A stretch of DNA of 37,927 nucleotides from Thermoprotei archaeon (GCA_003650675.1 QMRH01000016.1:1-37927), one strand, 5' to 3'; shown: positions 26,822-35,154, counted from the first letter of the stretch. Made by a program: numbers and translations. Notes: generated from the letters alone by a model not told the origin.

Positions 26822-28435
26822 ATGAAAAGGCGGTTACTTAACGTGTTGCTGGCAACTCTACTTTTACTTCAAGTAGGTACATACTCCTTCAACACGGTTT
26901 ACGCGCAACCACTTAAATACAGGATTCTCGTAGAAAACGTCACCCTATTTGTGGAGAAGGATACCACATGCATCCTAGTCTATAATTTGACCGTGAAAGT
27001 TGACGAAGGGGCTATAAAAAACTATGTCAGCATAGGTATGCCAAACCGTTACTTCAACGTGGTCGAGGCAAAGGAGCTGGATACCGGTGAATCGATAAAA
27101 TTCACGGAACACCGTGAAGACGGGAATTTCTACGTGGAGCTCAAGGTTTCAAGGGCCATAAAGGCTGGCGAAACAAGGGTTTTCTGGCTAGTAGTTGAGG
27201 TTAAAAACCTTGTTTTCAAGGATGAAACAAACCCTGGGAACGCTGGACTCCAGTTTATCCCCAGCTGGTTTCCGGTGAAGGTGGAGAAGCTGACTTTAAC
27301 TATAGTGCTGCCGGAGGGGGTTAAAGCAAACGAGGTTAAAAACACCCCAGACTACGACAACATAATGAATATCTCCGGCAGGGTGGCCTTATACTGGGAG
27401 AGACATGGACTAGCGCCAAACGAGAAACTAAAAGTCGGTGTGAGTTTCCCCGCGAAATACTTGACGGCAACCCCCCTTGAACCCGGTGAAAAAGGGTTCT
27501 GGGACACTATGCTGGACTCCATTTTAGCCAGCCTCCCAGACATAATATTTGTAGCTTTAATCATGGTATCAAGCTATTATATCTACAAGACACAGAGAAA
27601 GATGGAGTATGAGGAGCCTAGGTTGATGGTGGAGGCTTTAGGCCCCCGTAAAGGACTATATGCACCCGAAGCCGCATGGCTTATAGAAAGCCATAAAAGG
27701 AGGCCAGACTATGGCAAGATACTTACAATGATACTATATTCTCTGATAAGGAAAGGGGTTGTGGAGGTGGTTTCCGTAAACCCCCTCAAGTTAAGGAAAA
27801 TTGGAGACGGAGGAAGGTTAAGATACTATGAAAGGGGGTTTCTGGAATGCATAGAGGAGGATGGCGGTTTAAGAGAAGAGTGTCTCGTCAAGGTGATAGA
27901 TTCCCTCGACAAGGGGGTGGCAGAGAAGATTCGGGGTTACAGTCGAAGGGAAACAATAAGATACTATAGGAGGATTGTGGATAGGGCATGGAGAGAGGTT
28001 ATTAAGGCGGAAACACCACTCCTCAAGGTCAAGACAGCGGAGGAGAAGCTGGATTGGCTTATGATGGATCCGGAATATAGGAGAAAACTGCCTAGAATAT
28101 TATCCTACAACTACCCCGTATACATTGATAACCTCACTGTCTGGAATAGAACGCTACCTGTAGAGACTAGGGAAGGCTTCAAAGCGAAGCCCCCGAACAT
28201 AATAGACTTGACGGATGCTGTGGCCAAGAACATCGAGCAGACGGCAGTAAACATTGTTGGAAACGTGGAGAAGTTCGCTGAGCAGGTTGCCTCGACGATT
28301 GAGGGAAGAACTGGAAGACAGACTGATGGGAGAGGACGCCCTGTGTTTTCTTCAAGCTGCGCATGTGTCTCATGTGCATGTGCTTGCGCCTGTGTAAGCT
28401 GTGCATGTGCCTGTGCTTCTGGGGGTGCAGGCTAA
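26822..28435 (+). CDS. DUF2207-like membrane protein ending in a Cys-Ala alternating tail
   Basis: A 537-residue protein. It has a signal peptide (about 1-28, ending VYAQ), an outside beta-domain (about 30-230), one membrane helix (about 235-255), and a cytoplasmic part (about 256-505) with a winged-helix-like region (GKILTMILYSLIRKGVVEVVS). A tail of 28 residues (510-537) holds nine cysteines alternating with alanine and ends SGGAG. The domain order matches DUF2207 family membrane proteins, where low-complexity Gly- or Cys-rich tails occur in some relatives. With one membrane helix and a signal peptide the tail should be cytoplasmic. The role of DUF2207 proteins is unknown. Neighbours are a zinc-ribbon protein (divergent), a radical SAM enzyme and an HDAC-like deacetylase just downstream. 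Confident of topology and tail, moderately of family. Confidence 0.7.
   Translation: MKRRLLNVLLATLLLLQVGTYSFNTVYAQPLKYRILVENVTLFVEKDTTCILVYNLTVKVDEGAIKNYVSIGMPNRYFNVVEAKELDTGESIKFTEHREDGNFYVELKVSRAIKAGETRVFWLVVEVKNLVFKDETNPGNAGLQFIPSWFPVKVEKLTLTIVLPEGVKANEVKNTPDYDNIMNISGRVALYWERHGLAPNEKLKVGVSFPAKYLTATPLEPGEKGFWDTMLDSILASLPDIIFVALIMVSSYYIYKTQRKMEYEEPRLMVEALGPRKGLYAPEAAWLIESHKRRPDYGKILTMILYSLIRKGVVEVVSVNPLKLRKIGDGGRLRYYERGFLECIEEDGGLREECLVKVIDSLDKGVAEKIRGYSRRETIRYYRRIVDRAWREVIKAETPLLKVKTAEEKLDWLMMDPEYRRKLPRILSYNYPVYIDNLTVWNRTLPVETREGFKAKPPNIIDLTDAVAKNIEQTAVNIVGNVEKFAEQVASTIEGRTGRQTDGRGRPVFSSSCACVSCACACACVSCACACASGGAG
28358..28411 (+). repeat. Tandem 27-base repeat coding for two identical 9-residue Cys-Ala units
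   Basis: Codons for residues 513-521 (28358-28384) and 522-530 (28385-28411) each encode CACVSCACA. The two copies differ at 6 of 27 bases, and all changes are silent, including TCA versus AGC for serine. So the repeat is preserved at protein level, not a fresh slippage product. Confidence 0.75.
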
Positions 28436-28454
28436 ACTATTGGAGGTATCCCCC

Positions 28455-29489
28455 TTGAAAATATTTTACAGTGAATCCTTCCTCAAACATACACCCCCCT
28501 TCCCCCATCCGGAGAGACCTGAGAGACTGAAAATCGCCTTGAAATCCTTGGAAGAGAAAGGTTTTCTAAAAAATCTAGAGGAGCCTCCCTCAGCCTCTTT
28601 AAGGGACCTACTTAAAATCCATGATGAACGGTATTTGAAAAGGGTTTTCGAAGCCTCCTCTACGGTACCCAACATGCTGGATGAAGACACCTACATCTCT
28701 GAAGGCTCCCTTGAAGCAGCCCTAAAGGCCGCAGGAGCCGCCATAAAGTGTGCGGCTCTCTCCATAAAGACGGAAAATGTTTTCCTTGCACTGGTTAGGC
28801 CACCTGGACACCATGCTGGTAGAAAAGGAACAGCCTTAGGAGCCCCCTCACAGGGATTCTGCATCTTCAACAATGTAGCTTTGGCGGCCGCAGTTCTGTT
28901 AAATCGGGGGATCGAGAGAATAGCTATAATAGACTTCGACGTCCACCACGGAAACGGTACACAGGAGATCTTCTACCGGGATCCAAGGGTCCTTCACATA
29001 GATCTACACCAGGATCCGACGACAATATACCCTGGCACAGGCTTCCCCGAGGACGTTGGTGAAGGTGAGGGGGAGGGAAGCAAGATAAACATTGTTTTAC
29101 CCATTGGAAGCGGCGACGACATATACCAAAAGGCTTTAGAAGAAATTGTCCTACCTATACTCGAGGAGTTTAGGCCGAAAGTTTTACTCTACTCGGCTGG
29201 CTTCGATGCATACAGGGAGGATGGTTTGGCCGATATCAATGCCACCGAATACACGTTTTTCAAACTCGGGGAAATACCTCGGGAAATAGGTGTCAAGAGG
29301 GTAGCAGTAGTCTTGGAGGGTGGCTACAGCGTGGGGTTAAGGTTGGGGCTACCTGCTTTCCTACTAGGACTTACAGGGGGTGCCCCGAAATTTGCAAAGC
29401 CCTCTAAGTCTACTGAAGGTGTTGAGGTTATGGCTCAATACTATTTCTCTAGGCTTAAGAAAGTGGTTTCAAAATACTGGTGCATTTAG
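28455..29489 (+). CDS. Histone-deacetylase superfamily amidohydrolase (class II / AcuC-like)
   Basis: A 345-residue zinc hydrolase that removes acetyl groups from lysine or polyamine substrates. Family motifs: HPERPERL near the start, RPPGHHAG with the active-site pair His119-His120, DFDVHHGNGTQ with zinc ligands Asp162 and His164, and YSAGFDA with the third ligand Asp251. The EGGYS tyrosine loop follows near the end. All key residues are present, so activity is expected. In archaea the targets may be acetylated chromatin proteins such as Alba, or acetylpolyamines; the sequence does not decide. I place the start at TTG 28455, where the family's LKIFYSESF begins and GGAGGT lies seven bases before. 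A longer version from 28401 would overlap the cysteine-tail gene and has no ribosome site. The 20-base gap and ribosome site suggest co-transcription with the upstream gene. Confidence 0.85.
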   Translation: MKIFYSESFLKHTPPFPHPERPERLKIALKSLEEKGFLKNLEEPPSASLRDLLKIHDERYLKRVFEASSTVPNMLDEDTYISEGSLEAALKAAGAAIKCAALSIKTENVFLALVRPPGHHAGRKGTALGAPSQGFCIFNNVALAAAVLLNRGIERIAIIDFDVHHGNGTQEIFYRDPRVLHIDLHQDPTTIYPGTGFPEDVGEGEGEGSKINIVLPIGSGDDIYQKALEEIVLPILEEFRPKVLLYSAGFDAYREDGLADINATEYTFFKLGEIPREIGVKRVAVVLEGGYSVGLRLGLPAFLLGLTGGAPKFAKPSKSTEGVEVMAQYYFSRLKKVVSKYWCI

Positions 29490-29584
29490 CATCACGAATA
29501 CAATCACTTACCTAGGATATGAAGCTGTTTAGATATGTACTGGAAATACAATATGTTAATATATTAATTAGCTAAAGATTTTTC

Positions 29585-30532
29585 ATGAGGATTATGACGG
29601 ATCTTGTACTTGAAACCAGCAACCTCACCAGGTTTTTCGGGGAAAAATGTGCAGTCTACAGGCTCAACTTAAAGGTTCCTAAAGGAGTTGTCTACGGGTT
29701 TCTTGGGCCGAATGGTGCAGGTAAAAGCACTACACTTAGAATGGTGGTGGGTTGTCTTAGGCCGACGTACGGTAAGATCAAGGTTTTCGGTTTAAATGTA
29801 TTCAGCGACCGTGTTAAAGTCATGGAGAAGCTGGGCTATCTCCCTGAAAAGCCTGTGGCATACCCCTATATGACCCCAATGGACTTTCTGGTTTACATGG
29901 GTCGATTAAGCGGGTTAACCAGGAAGGAAGCAGTAGAGAAGGCCAGGGAGTTGCTCGACTTCGTGGGGCTGGGTAGGTTAGCCTACAGCAAGGTAAATAC
30001 TCTCTCCGCTGGCGAAAGACAGCGCCTGGGTTTCGCACAAGCCTTGATAAACGAACCCGAGTTCCTGGTGCTGGATGAACCTACATCAAACCTTGACCCT
30101 GTAGGTAGATTCGATATACTAAACAAGGTGCGGAGGCTGGCGGAGGAAAAGGGGTTAACGGTCCTCATATCATCACATGTAATACCTGAGGTTGAGAGAG
30201 TCAGCGACTACGTTGGCATAATAAACAACGGGTTGCTTGTAGTCCAAGGAAGGATAAGCGACCTGATAGCAGAGGAGGAGGACGAATACCTGCTGGAGGT
30301 CTCCGATTCAAAGAAACTTCTGGAGAGACTCAGGAAGGAGGATTATGTAATTGAAGTCAGAGCCAGAGACCATAAAAGCGTCTACCTTAAGGTAGATTTA
30401 AACAAGTCTAAGGCCTTATGGCTGACTCTACCCAAGATACTTGCAGAGGAGAAACTCGCACTATACGGTTTCCGTCCCATAGGAGATCCCCTCGAAAGAC
30501 TTTTCCTCAGGAGGCTGGGGGTGGCAAGATGA
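29585..30532 (+). CDS. ABC transporter ATP-binding protein (ABC-2 type export system)
   Basis: A 315-residue ATPase. Walker A is GPNGAGKS (41-48), the signature is LSAGE (140-144) rather than LSGGQ, and Walker B LVLDEPT is at 161-167, with SSHVIPEVE as H-loop. A C-terminal extension of about 95 residues (from ISDLIAEEEDE) is typical of the DrrA/CcmA-like ATPases that pair with ABC-2 permeases. The start follows a TAATATATTAA element by about 25 bases (29555-29566), fitting a leaderless first gene of the operon; ATG at 29594 is an alternative. The gene overlaps the following permease gene by four bases (ATGA), a sign of tight coupling. The cargo is not indicated. Confidence 0.85.
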   Translation: MRIMTDLVLETSNLTRFFGEKCAVYRLNLKVPKGVVYGFLGPNGAGKSTTLRMVVGCLRPTYGKIKVFGLNVFSDRVKVMEKLGYLPEKPVAYPYMTPMDFLVYMGRLSGLTRKEAVEKARELLDFVGLGRLAYSKVNTLSAGERQRLGFAQALINEPEFLVLDEPTSNLDPVGRFDILNKVRRLAEEKGLTVLISSHVIPEVERVSDYVGIINNGLLVVQGRISDLIAEEEDEYLLEVSDSKKLLERLRKEDYVIEVRARDHKSVYLKVDLNKSKALWLTLPKILAEEKLALYGFRPIGDPLERLFLRRLGVAR

Positions 30533-31383
30533 ACTCAACGGGCTTGAAAGAGCTATTGGTGAAGATCTACTGGGGCATCAGAAACATAAAATTTATTGTG
30601 ATAATGGAATACGAGCTACGCAGAATAATCGGCTCAAGGAAGTTCAAGCTGATGCTCGCTGTAATGCTTCTCCCGGACATAATGTTCCTCCTAGGTCTCG
30701 GAGGGATAACCCCTGCGGAGACGGGTGTTGACATATGCCTTGAAGAGTTTTGGAGGCAGGCAGAAGACCTCATATTGAACTTTTGGACGGGCTTACCGGC
30801 CCAGCTTCTAGCCATACTTATAGCCAGTGAGCTTCTGGCTGGCGAATATGAGAACGAGACCTTTAAACTCCTTGTAACCAAACCCGTGAAGAAGAGCGGG
30901 GTGGTTTTAGGGAAATGGCTGGCCTTTCTCATCTCGATGATCCTGATAACACTGCTTCCACTATTGTTGCTGGCCCTCCTAATATCCCTCGCCTATAGAG
31001 GCTACTGGGACGCCCTAATCGCCATACTATCATACGACTTTTGGGCCGGGGAATTAACGATGATGGTAGGGTTAACCACTATAGGTACATTTACACTACT
31101 GTTTTCAGCCCTTCTCTCAAAGTCCCTCTATGCTGCTTTATCCTCCTTTGCCATAATCCTCATCTACCGGCTTCTCGTACCCAGCATAGCTTGGCTTGAA
31201 AACCCGTTACAGTACACTTTGTCGTATCAGCTTGGAGTGATATTGGAGGAGCTAGGATTTATTTTGCCTGAGGGGAGAATGTATGAGGGAGATATATACA
31301 TAACCTTGCCAGCACTCTACATAGTTAACCTACTTTTCTTGACTGTGGCTATAGTATCTGTATTCTTCAAGGAGGCGAAGTAA
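30529..31383 (+). CDS. ABC-2 type permease
   Basis: A 284-residue membrane protein with about six helices. The first lies near residue 40 (KFKLMLAVMLLPDIMFLLGL); a characteristic ASELLAGEYENETFKLLVTKPVKKS follows, the hallmark loop of ABC-2 permeases (NosY/gliding-type), then GKWLAFLISMILITLLPLLLLALL and further helices. Its ATG overlaps the stop of the ATPase gene (ATGA). An upstream extension to 30418 in the same frame is not used by the family. It would form the membrane channel with the ATPase encoded just before, and the surface protein encoded after it starts two bases downstream. Confidence 0.8.
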   Translation: MNSTGLKELLVKIYWGIRNIKFIVIMEYELRRIIGSRKFKLMLAVMLLPDIMFLLGLGGITPAETGVDICLEEFWRQAEDLILNFWTGLPAQLLAILIASELLAGEYENETFKLLVTKPVKKSGVVLGKWLAFLISMILITLLPLLLLALLISLAYRGYWDALIAILSYDFWAGELTMMVGLTTIGTFTLLFSALLSKSLYAALSSFAIILIYRLLVPSIAWLENPLQYTLSYQLGVILEELGFILPEGRMYEGDIYITLPALYIVNLLFLTVAIVSVFFKEAK

Positions 31384-31385
31384 AC

Positions 31386-33527
31386 ATGAGGATAAAGCCC
31401 ATCCTACTGGTTCTATTTTTTACGGCAACGATACTCCAAGCTCTTATCATAGAAAGCGTACCTATACCATTAACCGTATCCACGGATGTGGTTAACCTGG
31501 TGGCGGGTGCAGTAAACGAGGTTGAAATAACGGTTGAAAATAATGGACGGTTACCTGTGGCCCAAGTTCAGGTCAAGTTGGTGCCAGCCACTCCAAGCGT
31601 CACAGTAATAGGGTTCTCGAGCATCCTGATTGAAAAGATAGGTGCGGGTTCATCGTATTCTTTTAAGGTAAAGCTTCTTGTACCCAGAACAATCTACGGT
31701 TCAGCCGTATCCCTTACAATCTACCTGTATTACCGGGATCCCCTAACAGGGATCCAGTTCACGGATACATACACCCTCAGCTTCCTCGTTAAAAGCAGAT
31801 GCTACTTGGAGCCGGTTTTTGTGGAGAGAAAGGGAAACAAGGTATCTATAGTTCTTAGAAACCCTTCGCCGATTAAATTATCCAATGCTTCCGTACACCT
31901 AGAATATGGAGGAGTGATCGTCAGCTCCCCCTACTCCATTAAAATAGAAGCCGTGGATTCAGAGAGCAATGTTACACTCGACTTCAAGCTGATAGGCTTC
32001 TACGACTACATTACCATCGCCGTGACGTACGATGACGGGTGGACCGACCGGTATACGGTCAAGCTTCCAGGCTCAGCCCATAATATAGTTGTAGAGTCTG
32101 TTGAAAGAATGGGAGGCAATGTTACAGTAAAGTTAACCAATATGGGGGAGGATGATGAAGAGGACATAAAGGTTTCTCTAAAGTATATGGGGGCGGTGGC
32201 TGGCCTACCCTACGAAACAACAATACCGTTGATTAAAGCCGGTGAAACAAAGCTAGTTTCATTCCAGCTCCCCCAAACCTACACGCAGATAACGGTGAGC
32301 ATAGTGTATCCTGATGGATTCAAGACGGAAAAAACATTTAGTATCGGCGCGTTCAGCGGAACCCTGCTAGAACTAAGATGCACCTACCCTGAAAGGAGAG
32401 GAGAGCTCGGCACCACAGTCTACTACCCTATCTCGATAGTAAACAGAGGGCTATCTGACGTATACAAGCTCTCCGTTACAGGGCTACCATCTCTCTTTAA
32501 ATGGAGGTTCCTCAAGGATAACTCCGAAATCCAGGCAGTATACCTGGAGGAGGGACAACAAAATGTAGTCCTCCTCGCGGTCGACATACCCAAAATACCG
32601 TTAAACTTCACTCTAGATGAGACGATATCCTTCAAGGTTACGGTTAAACCGGAGTCAGGTGGTGCGGCGGGGGAGCTAGAGCTTAAGTTAACCCCGACCA
32701 CCACAAGTAGCCTTCAGGTCTACTCTAAGGGATGGTACGGTGAAGCCATTTCAGGGGTCCAGGGACTCCATTACGTCGGGATTCCCTATTCAACCGGACT
32801 ACTACCCAAGGGATCCACCATTTCGGCCAAGTATAGGCTTGAGGAGAACAAGACATACGTTATCCTACTTTACGGCCCCTTCGTAGGCACTAGAAGCGAC
32901 CTCAACCTCTACCTCCTCGACGTGAACGGAGGGCTCTTAGCTGTATCGGCTAACGGGCAGGGGGAGCCGGAGACGTTAACAGTCAGGATAAGGAAGACAG
33001 GCCTATACCTCCTAGTGGTATCCAACGAGGAGACGACTTCAAGGAGCATGGGTGAAGGGGTGCTACTTGTATCCGAGCTACAGCCAGCACCCGGCACAAC
33101 TACAATCCATCTCCAACCACCCCTATTCCAGGCCTCCATCATAGTGAACCTAACTGGACTCACGGGCACAGTCCACTTAACGGTCAAGGGAGGAGACTTC
33201 ACAGCCCTCCTCTACCCCTTCTCCACCAACAGGGAGAAAACAAGATACGACCCCTTCGTCCCAAGGGCATCCACAACCGTGAAAAGCGTCAACGGATCCG
33301 CCGAACTAGAGCACACGGTTAAACGAGGCGACGCACTAATCCTAGTGCAATTTAAGGCAAGCCGGCCCCTAAACCTGACGATAGAATGCAGGATACAGGG
33401 AGAGAAAGGCGTGGAAATAGGTTTACTGGAGCAGGATCTAATATACCTTGCAGCAATACTAGCCACAATAACACTAATAGCCGTAGCACTCTGGGGCGAG
33501 AAAACAATAGGCTCCAAGAAAACCTAA
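31386..33527 (+). CDS. Secreted C-terminally anchored protein with repeated Ig-like/CARDB-type domains
   Basis: A 713-residue protein with signal peptide (about 1-20), several consecutive beta-sandwich domains of the CARDB/NEW3 kind (patterns VNEVEITVENNGRLPV, KVSIVLRNPSPI, NVTVKLTNMGED, GTTVYYPISIVNRGLSDVY), a later beta domain with YVILLYGPF and LNLYLLDVNG (reminiscent of pre-peptidase C-terminal domains), and a C-terminal membrane helix (about 686-704). Such proteins accompany ABC-2 exporters in archaea and may form part of the export complex or its cargo at the cell surface. It starts two bases after the permease gene behind a GGAGGCGAAG site. The last 500 or so bases are unusually rich in A and C on this strand, unlike the first part of the gene. 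Confidence 0.65.
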   Translation: MRIKPILLVLFFTATILQALIIESVPIPLTVSTDVVNLVAGAVNEVEITVENNGRLPVAQVQVKLVPATPSVTVIGFSSILIEKIGAGSSYSFKVKLLVPRTIYGSAVSLTIYLYYRDPLTGIQFTDTYTLSFLVKSRCYLEPVFVERKGNKVSIVLRNPSPIKLSNASVHLEYGGVIVSSPYSIKIEAVDSESNVTLDFKLIGFYDYITIAVTYDDGWTDRYTVKLPGSAHNIVVESVERMGGNVTVKLTNMGEDDEEDIKVSLKYMGAVAGLPYETTIPLIKAGETKLVSFQLPQTYTQITVSIVYPDGFKTEKTFSIGAFSGTLLELRCTYPERRGELGTTVYYPISIVNRGLSDVYKLSVTGLPSLFKWRFLKDNSEIQAVYLEEGQQNVVLLAVDIPKIPLNFTLDETISFKVTVKPESGGAAGELELKLTPTTTSSLQVYSKGWYGEAISGVQGLHYVGIPYSTGLLPKGSTISAKYRLEENKTYVILLYGPFVGTRSDLNLYLLDVNGGLLAVSANGQGEPETLTVRIRKTGLYLLVVSNEETTSRSMGEGVLLVSELQPAPGTTTIHLQPPLFQASIIVNLTGLTGTVHLTVKGGDFTALLYPFSTNREKTRYDPFVPRASTTVKSVNGSAELEHTVKRGDALILVQFKASRPLNLTIECRIQGEKGVEIGLLEQDLIYLAAILATITLIAVALWGEKTIGSKKT

Positions 33528-33534
33528 AAGAATA

Positions 33535-33798
33535 CTACACTTCATTAAACCAATCTAAAACCAGACGCAAGCTAACCCCATTCTTCTTCGCAGTCCTCAA
33601 AATAATCTTAAGCAACATATCCCAGAAAGCAGGACAATAAACGTTACAAATCTCCTCCTTAAGCCTCTCAGGACAGCAAACCACAGCCTCCCTAACAGGC
33701 ATACCAAGCCTAGCACCAACATAATAGTCTAAAACAGCGACAAACTCAGCTCCCATAAGCCTACAAAAATCATCCCAAACCCTCAAAACCAACTTCAC
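33535..33798 (-). CDS. Hypothetical protein overlapping the HTH gene end
   Basis: An 87-residue helical protein with four cysteines (two in VVCCPER, then CNVYC) and no clear membrane segment. The frame continues upstream to 33846, but GTG at 33798 overlaps the stop of the preceding gene (GTGA), the usual sign of translational coupling, so I take that as start. The coding strand is G/T-rich and nearly free of C (in 33781-33840 the plus strand has 30 C and 3 G). I recognise no family. It ends eight bases from the convergent surface-protein gene. Confidence 0.5.
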   Translation of the reverse strand: MKLVLRVWDDFCRLMGAEFVAVLDYYVGARLGMPVREAVVCCPERLKEEICNVYCPAFWDMLLKIILRTAKKNGVSLRLVLDWFNEV

Positions 33799-34832
33799 TT
33801 CCTCACTCTGACCCTCAACCTCTCCTCCGGCCACCACCAAACCCACCTACCTCCATCCCACCTAACAAACTTCCACAAATAAGGCGTGGATTTAACGATG
33901 GATTTACTAGACATTATAATTTCTCCATAAGGAAATTCGATGTCAAACATTGTTAACAACTCAAATATTCTTTCATGCATAAAACATGGGGGTTGTCCAA
34001 GAACTAAAGCCGTATTTACATCTATAAGTGCCGTGCTAAAATATGGTAATTTAATTAAAGACCTAGCCACTATGTGAGCTTCTTTTCCCTTTATATAAAA
34101 TAATCTAAAAGGTACTTCATTCATAGGCAGATATGGTATAAAAGTATTGTATAACCATGCAGGCATAACATGTCGCTTAAAATGATATGATAAAGTTTGA
34201 CTTGAAGTTAATGCGATCGATTGATCGATTTTTAACGCTTCTTTCAAAGCTTCTTTATGCCTGATAAAGGGGCCCCTATGTAATTTCGCAGACAATATAA
34301 TTAGATCATAAATGTCCGGCGTGATATTTTCTACTTCTCGAAAACAATTATTTTCTGGATATTCTTCTTTGGTGAATATATTTGAAAAGACAGGAATAAG
34401 TGTACCTTTTTCAGGAAGATATAATGTACCCCCATCATCTGGCCTCCAACGATAATATTTTAGGCCACGAATGAGAATTAATATATTTGCTGGTATGGAG
34501 TTACAATATTCTTCTAGGAAAACATAAGGTATTAAAGCTGATATAAGCTTTAAAATTCTTCCCCCTCCATAGATGTTACGAACTGATACTGTACCATAGG
34601 GAAGTTCTTCAATTACTGTTGGTTCAACAATAAGTGCGATAGGAATTAACCCGAATTTACCATAGTCAGGTACGAAGTAAACACGGCCTTTTCTATAAAG
34701 CTTTGTAAGGGTATTTTGTACAGAAGAAAGACACATACCTGTATTTCGTGCGATTTCACGCAGCGTCTTTGAAGATGGCAAATGGTATATTACTTTCCAT
34801 TCATTTTTCGATATATAAATGCTACGATACAT
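33795..34832 (-). CDS. HTH-domain protein of unknown function
   Basis: A 345-residue protein with a clear N-terminal winged-helix segment (about 8-55: EWKVIYHLPSSKTLREIARNTGMCLSSVQNTLTKLYRKGRVYFV) and about 280 further residues with no domain I know. The rest is globular, with no membrane helix. Motifs such as KLHRGPFIRHKEAL and DINTAL-like VNTALVLGQPP are not diagnostic. The gene is AT-rich compared with neighbours, which may mark transfer. Upstream AT-rich DNA (34833-34878) can hold the promoter. It could be a local regulator of the small membrane peptide or of the MFS gene, or, given the strand-composition flip around it, a DNA-binding protein linked to replication; that is speculative. 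Confidence 0.55.
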   Translation of the reverse strand: MYRSIYISKNEWKVIYHLPSSKTLREIARNTGMCLSSVQNTLTKLYRKGRVYFVPDYGKFGLIPIALIVEPTVIEELPYGTVSVRNIYGGGRILKLISALIPYVFLEEYCNSIPANILILIRGLKYYRWRPDDGGTLYLPEKGTLIPVFSNIFTKEEYPENNCFREVENITPDIYDLIILSAKLHRGPFIRHKEALKEALKIDQSIALTSSQTLSYHFKRHVMPAWLYNTFIPYLPMNEVPFRLFYIKGKEAHIVARSLIKLPYFSTALIDVNTALVLGQPPCFMHERIFELLTMFDIEFPYGEIIMSSKSIVKSTPYLWKFVRWDGGRWVWWWPEERLRVRVRK

Positions 34833-34878
34833 GAAGAACCCTCAATAAAAAGTTAGAGATAAGTATTGTTATATGTTT

Positions 34879-35067
34879 TTAAGGGAACGGATCGGGATCA
34901 GGTGTTGGCCATCCTTTGTCTCCGTCTGCGTTTAGTGTCGTTGTGTCGGGGTTGCCTAGCACGTATGTAGTGAGTGCGCAGAGGAAGAGTAACAGTAGTA
35001 GGCTGAGTATTTTGGGGTTTTTGAGGAGTATTTTTAGGAAGAGTTTTATCTTTTTGCTTATTTTCAT
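34879..35067 (-). CDS. 62-residue membrane peptide with acidic proline tail
   Basis: A small protein with a strongly basic start (MKISKKIKLFLKILLKNPK), one membrane helix or signal peptide (about 20-38) and a short outside part ending with alternating Asp and Pro (PTPDPDPFP). The ATG at 35067 is preceded by GGTGG eight bases away, so I chose it over a GTG at 35079. A TATTTAAA-type element lies near 35105. Another overlapping frame (34898-35152) looks like a shadow. Its coding strand is rich in A and C, the opposite of the next minus-strand gene. Function unknown; a secreted peptide or small membrane subunit is possible. Confidence 0.5.
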   Translation of the reverse strand: MKISKKIKLFLKILLKNPKILSLLLLLFLCALTTYVLGNPDTTTLNADGDKGWPTPDPDPFP

Positions 35068-35117
35068 GGTTGTTTCCACCGTGTTTTTTAGATGATTTCT
35101 CCTTTAAATATTTTTTG

Positions 35118-35154
35118 TTTTCGACCGAGAAACTATTTTCTTTTTCGGTCAAAA
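35118..35154. repeat. Inverted repeat in the spacer before the MFS gene
   Basis: GACCGAGAAA (35123-35132) pairs with TTTTTCGGTC (35141-35150) as 10 bp with one G-T wobble and an 8-base loop; flanking TTTT and AAAA add four pairs after a one-base bulge. It lies in the 156-base AT-rich spacer between the small membrane peptide gene (minus) and the MFS gene (plus). It could be an operator for either gene or a structural element. Confidence 0.4.

Noticed and set aside
28179-28406. Minus-strand frame opposite the Cys-Ala tail (His/Arg-rich)
   Set aside because: Its odd composition is the complement of the TGTGCA repeats; no start context and no family resemblance.
28401-28454. Longer deacetylase start at 28401
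   Set aside because: It would overlap the Cys-tail codons in another frame and has no ribosome site; TTG at 28455 has GGAGGT seven bases upstream and matches where the family begins.
30418-30528. Upstream extension of the ABC-2 permease
   Set aside because: It overlaps the ATPase gene and is hydrophilic and unlike the family; the ATGA overlap at 30529 is the natural start.
35067-35085. GGTGGAAAC string resembling the core of an archaeal origin recognition box
   Set aside because: A single short match that doubles as the ribosome site of the small peptide gene; no further copies or G-string seen nearby, so it is not evidence for an origin by itself.
34898-35152. Lysine/asparagine-rich frame overlapping the 62-residue peptide gene
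   Set aside because: Low-complexity composition and no ribosome site; it runs through the probable promoter and looks like a frame shadow.
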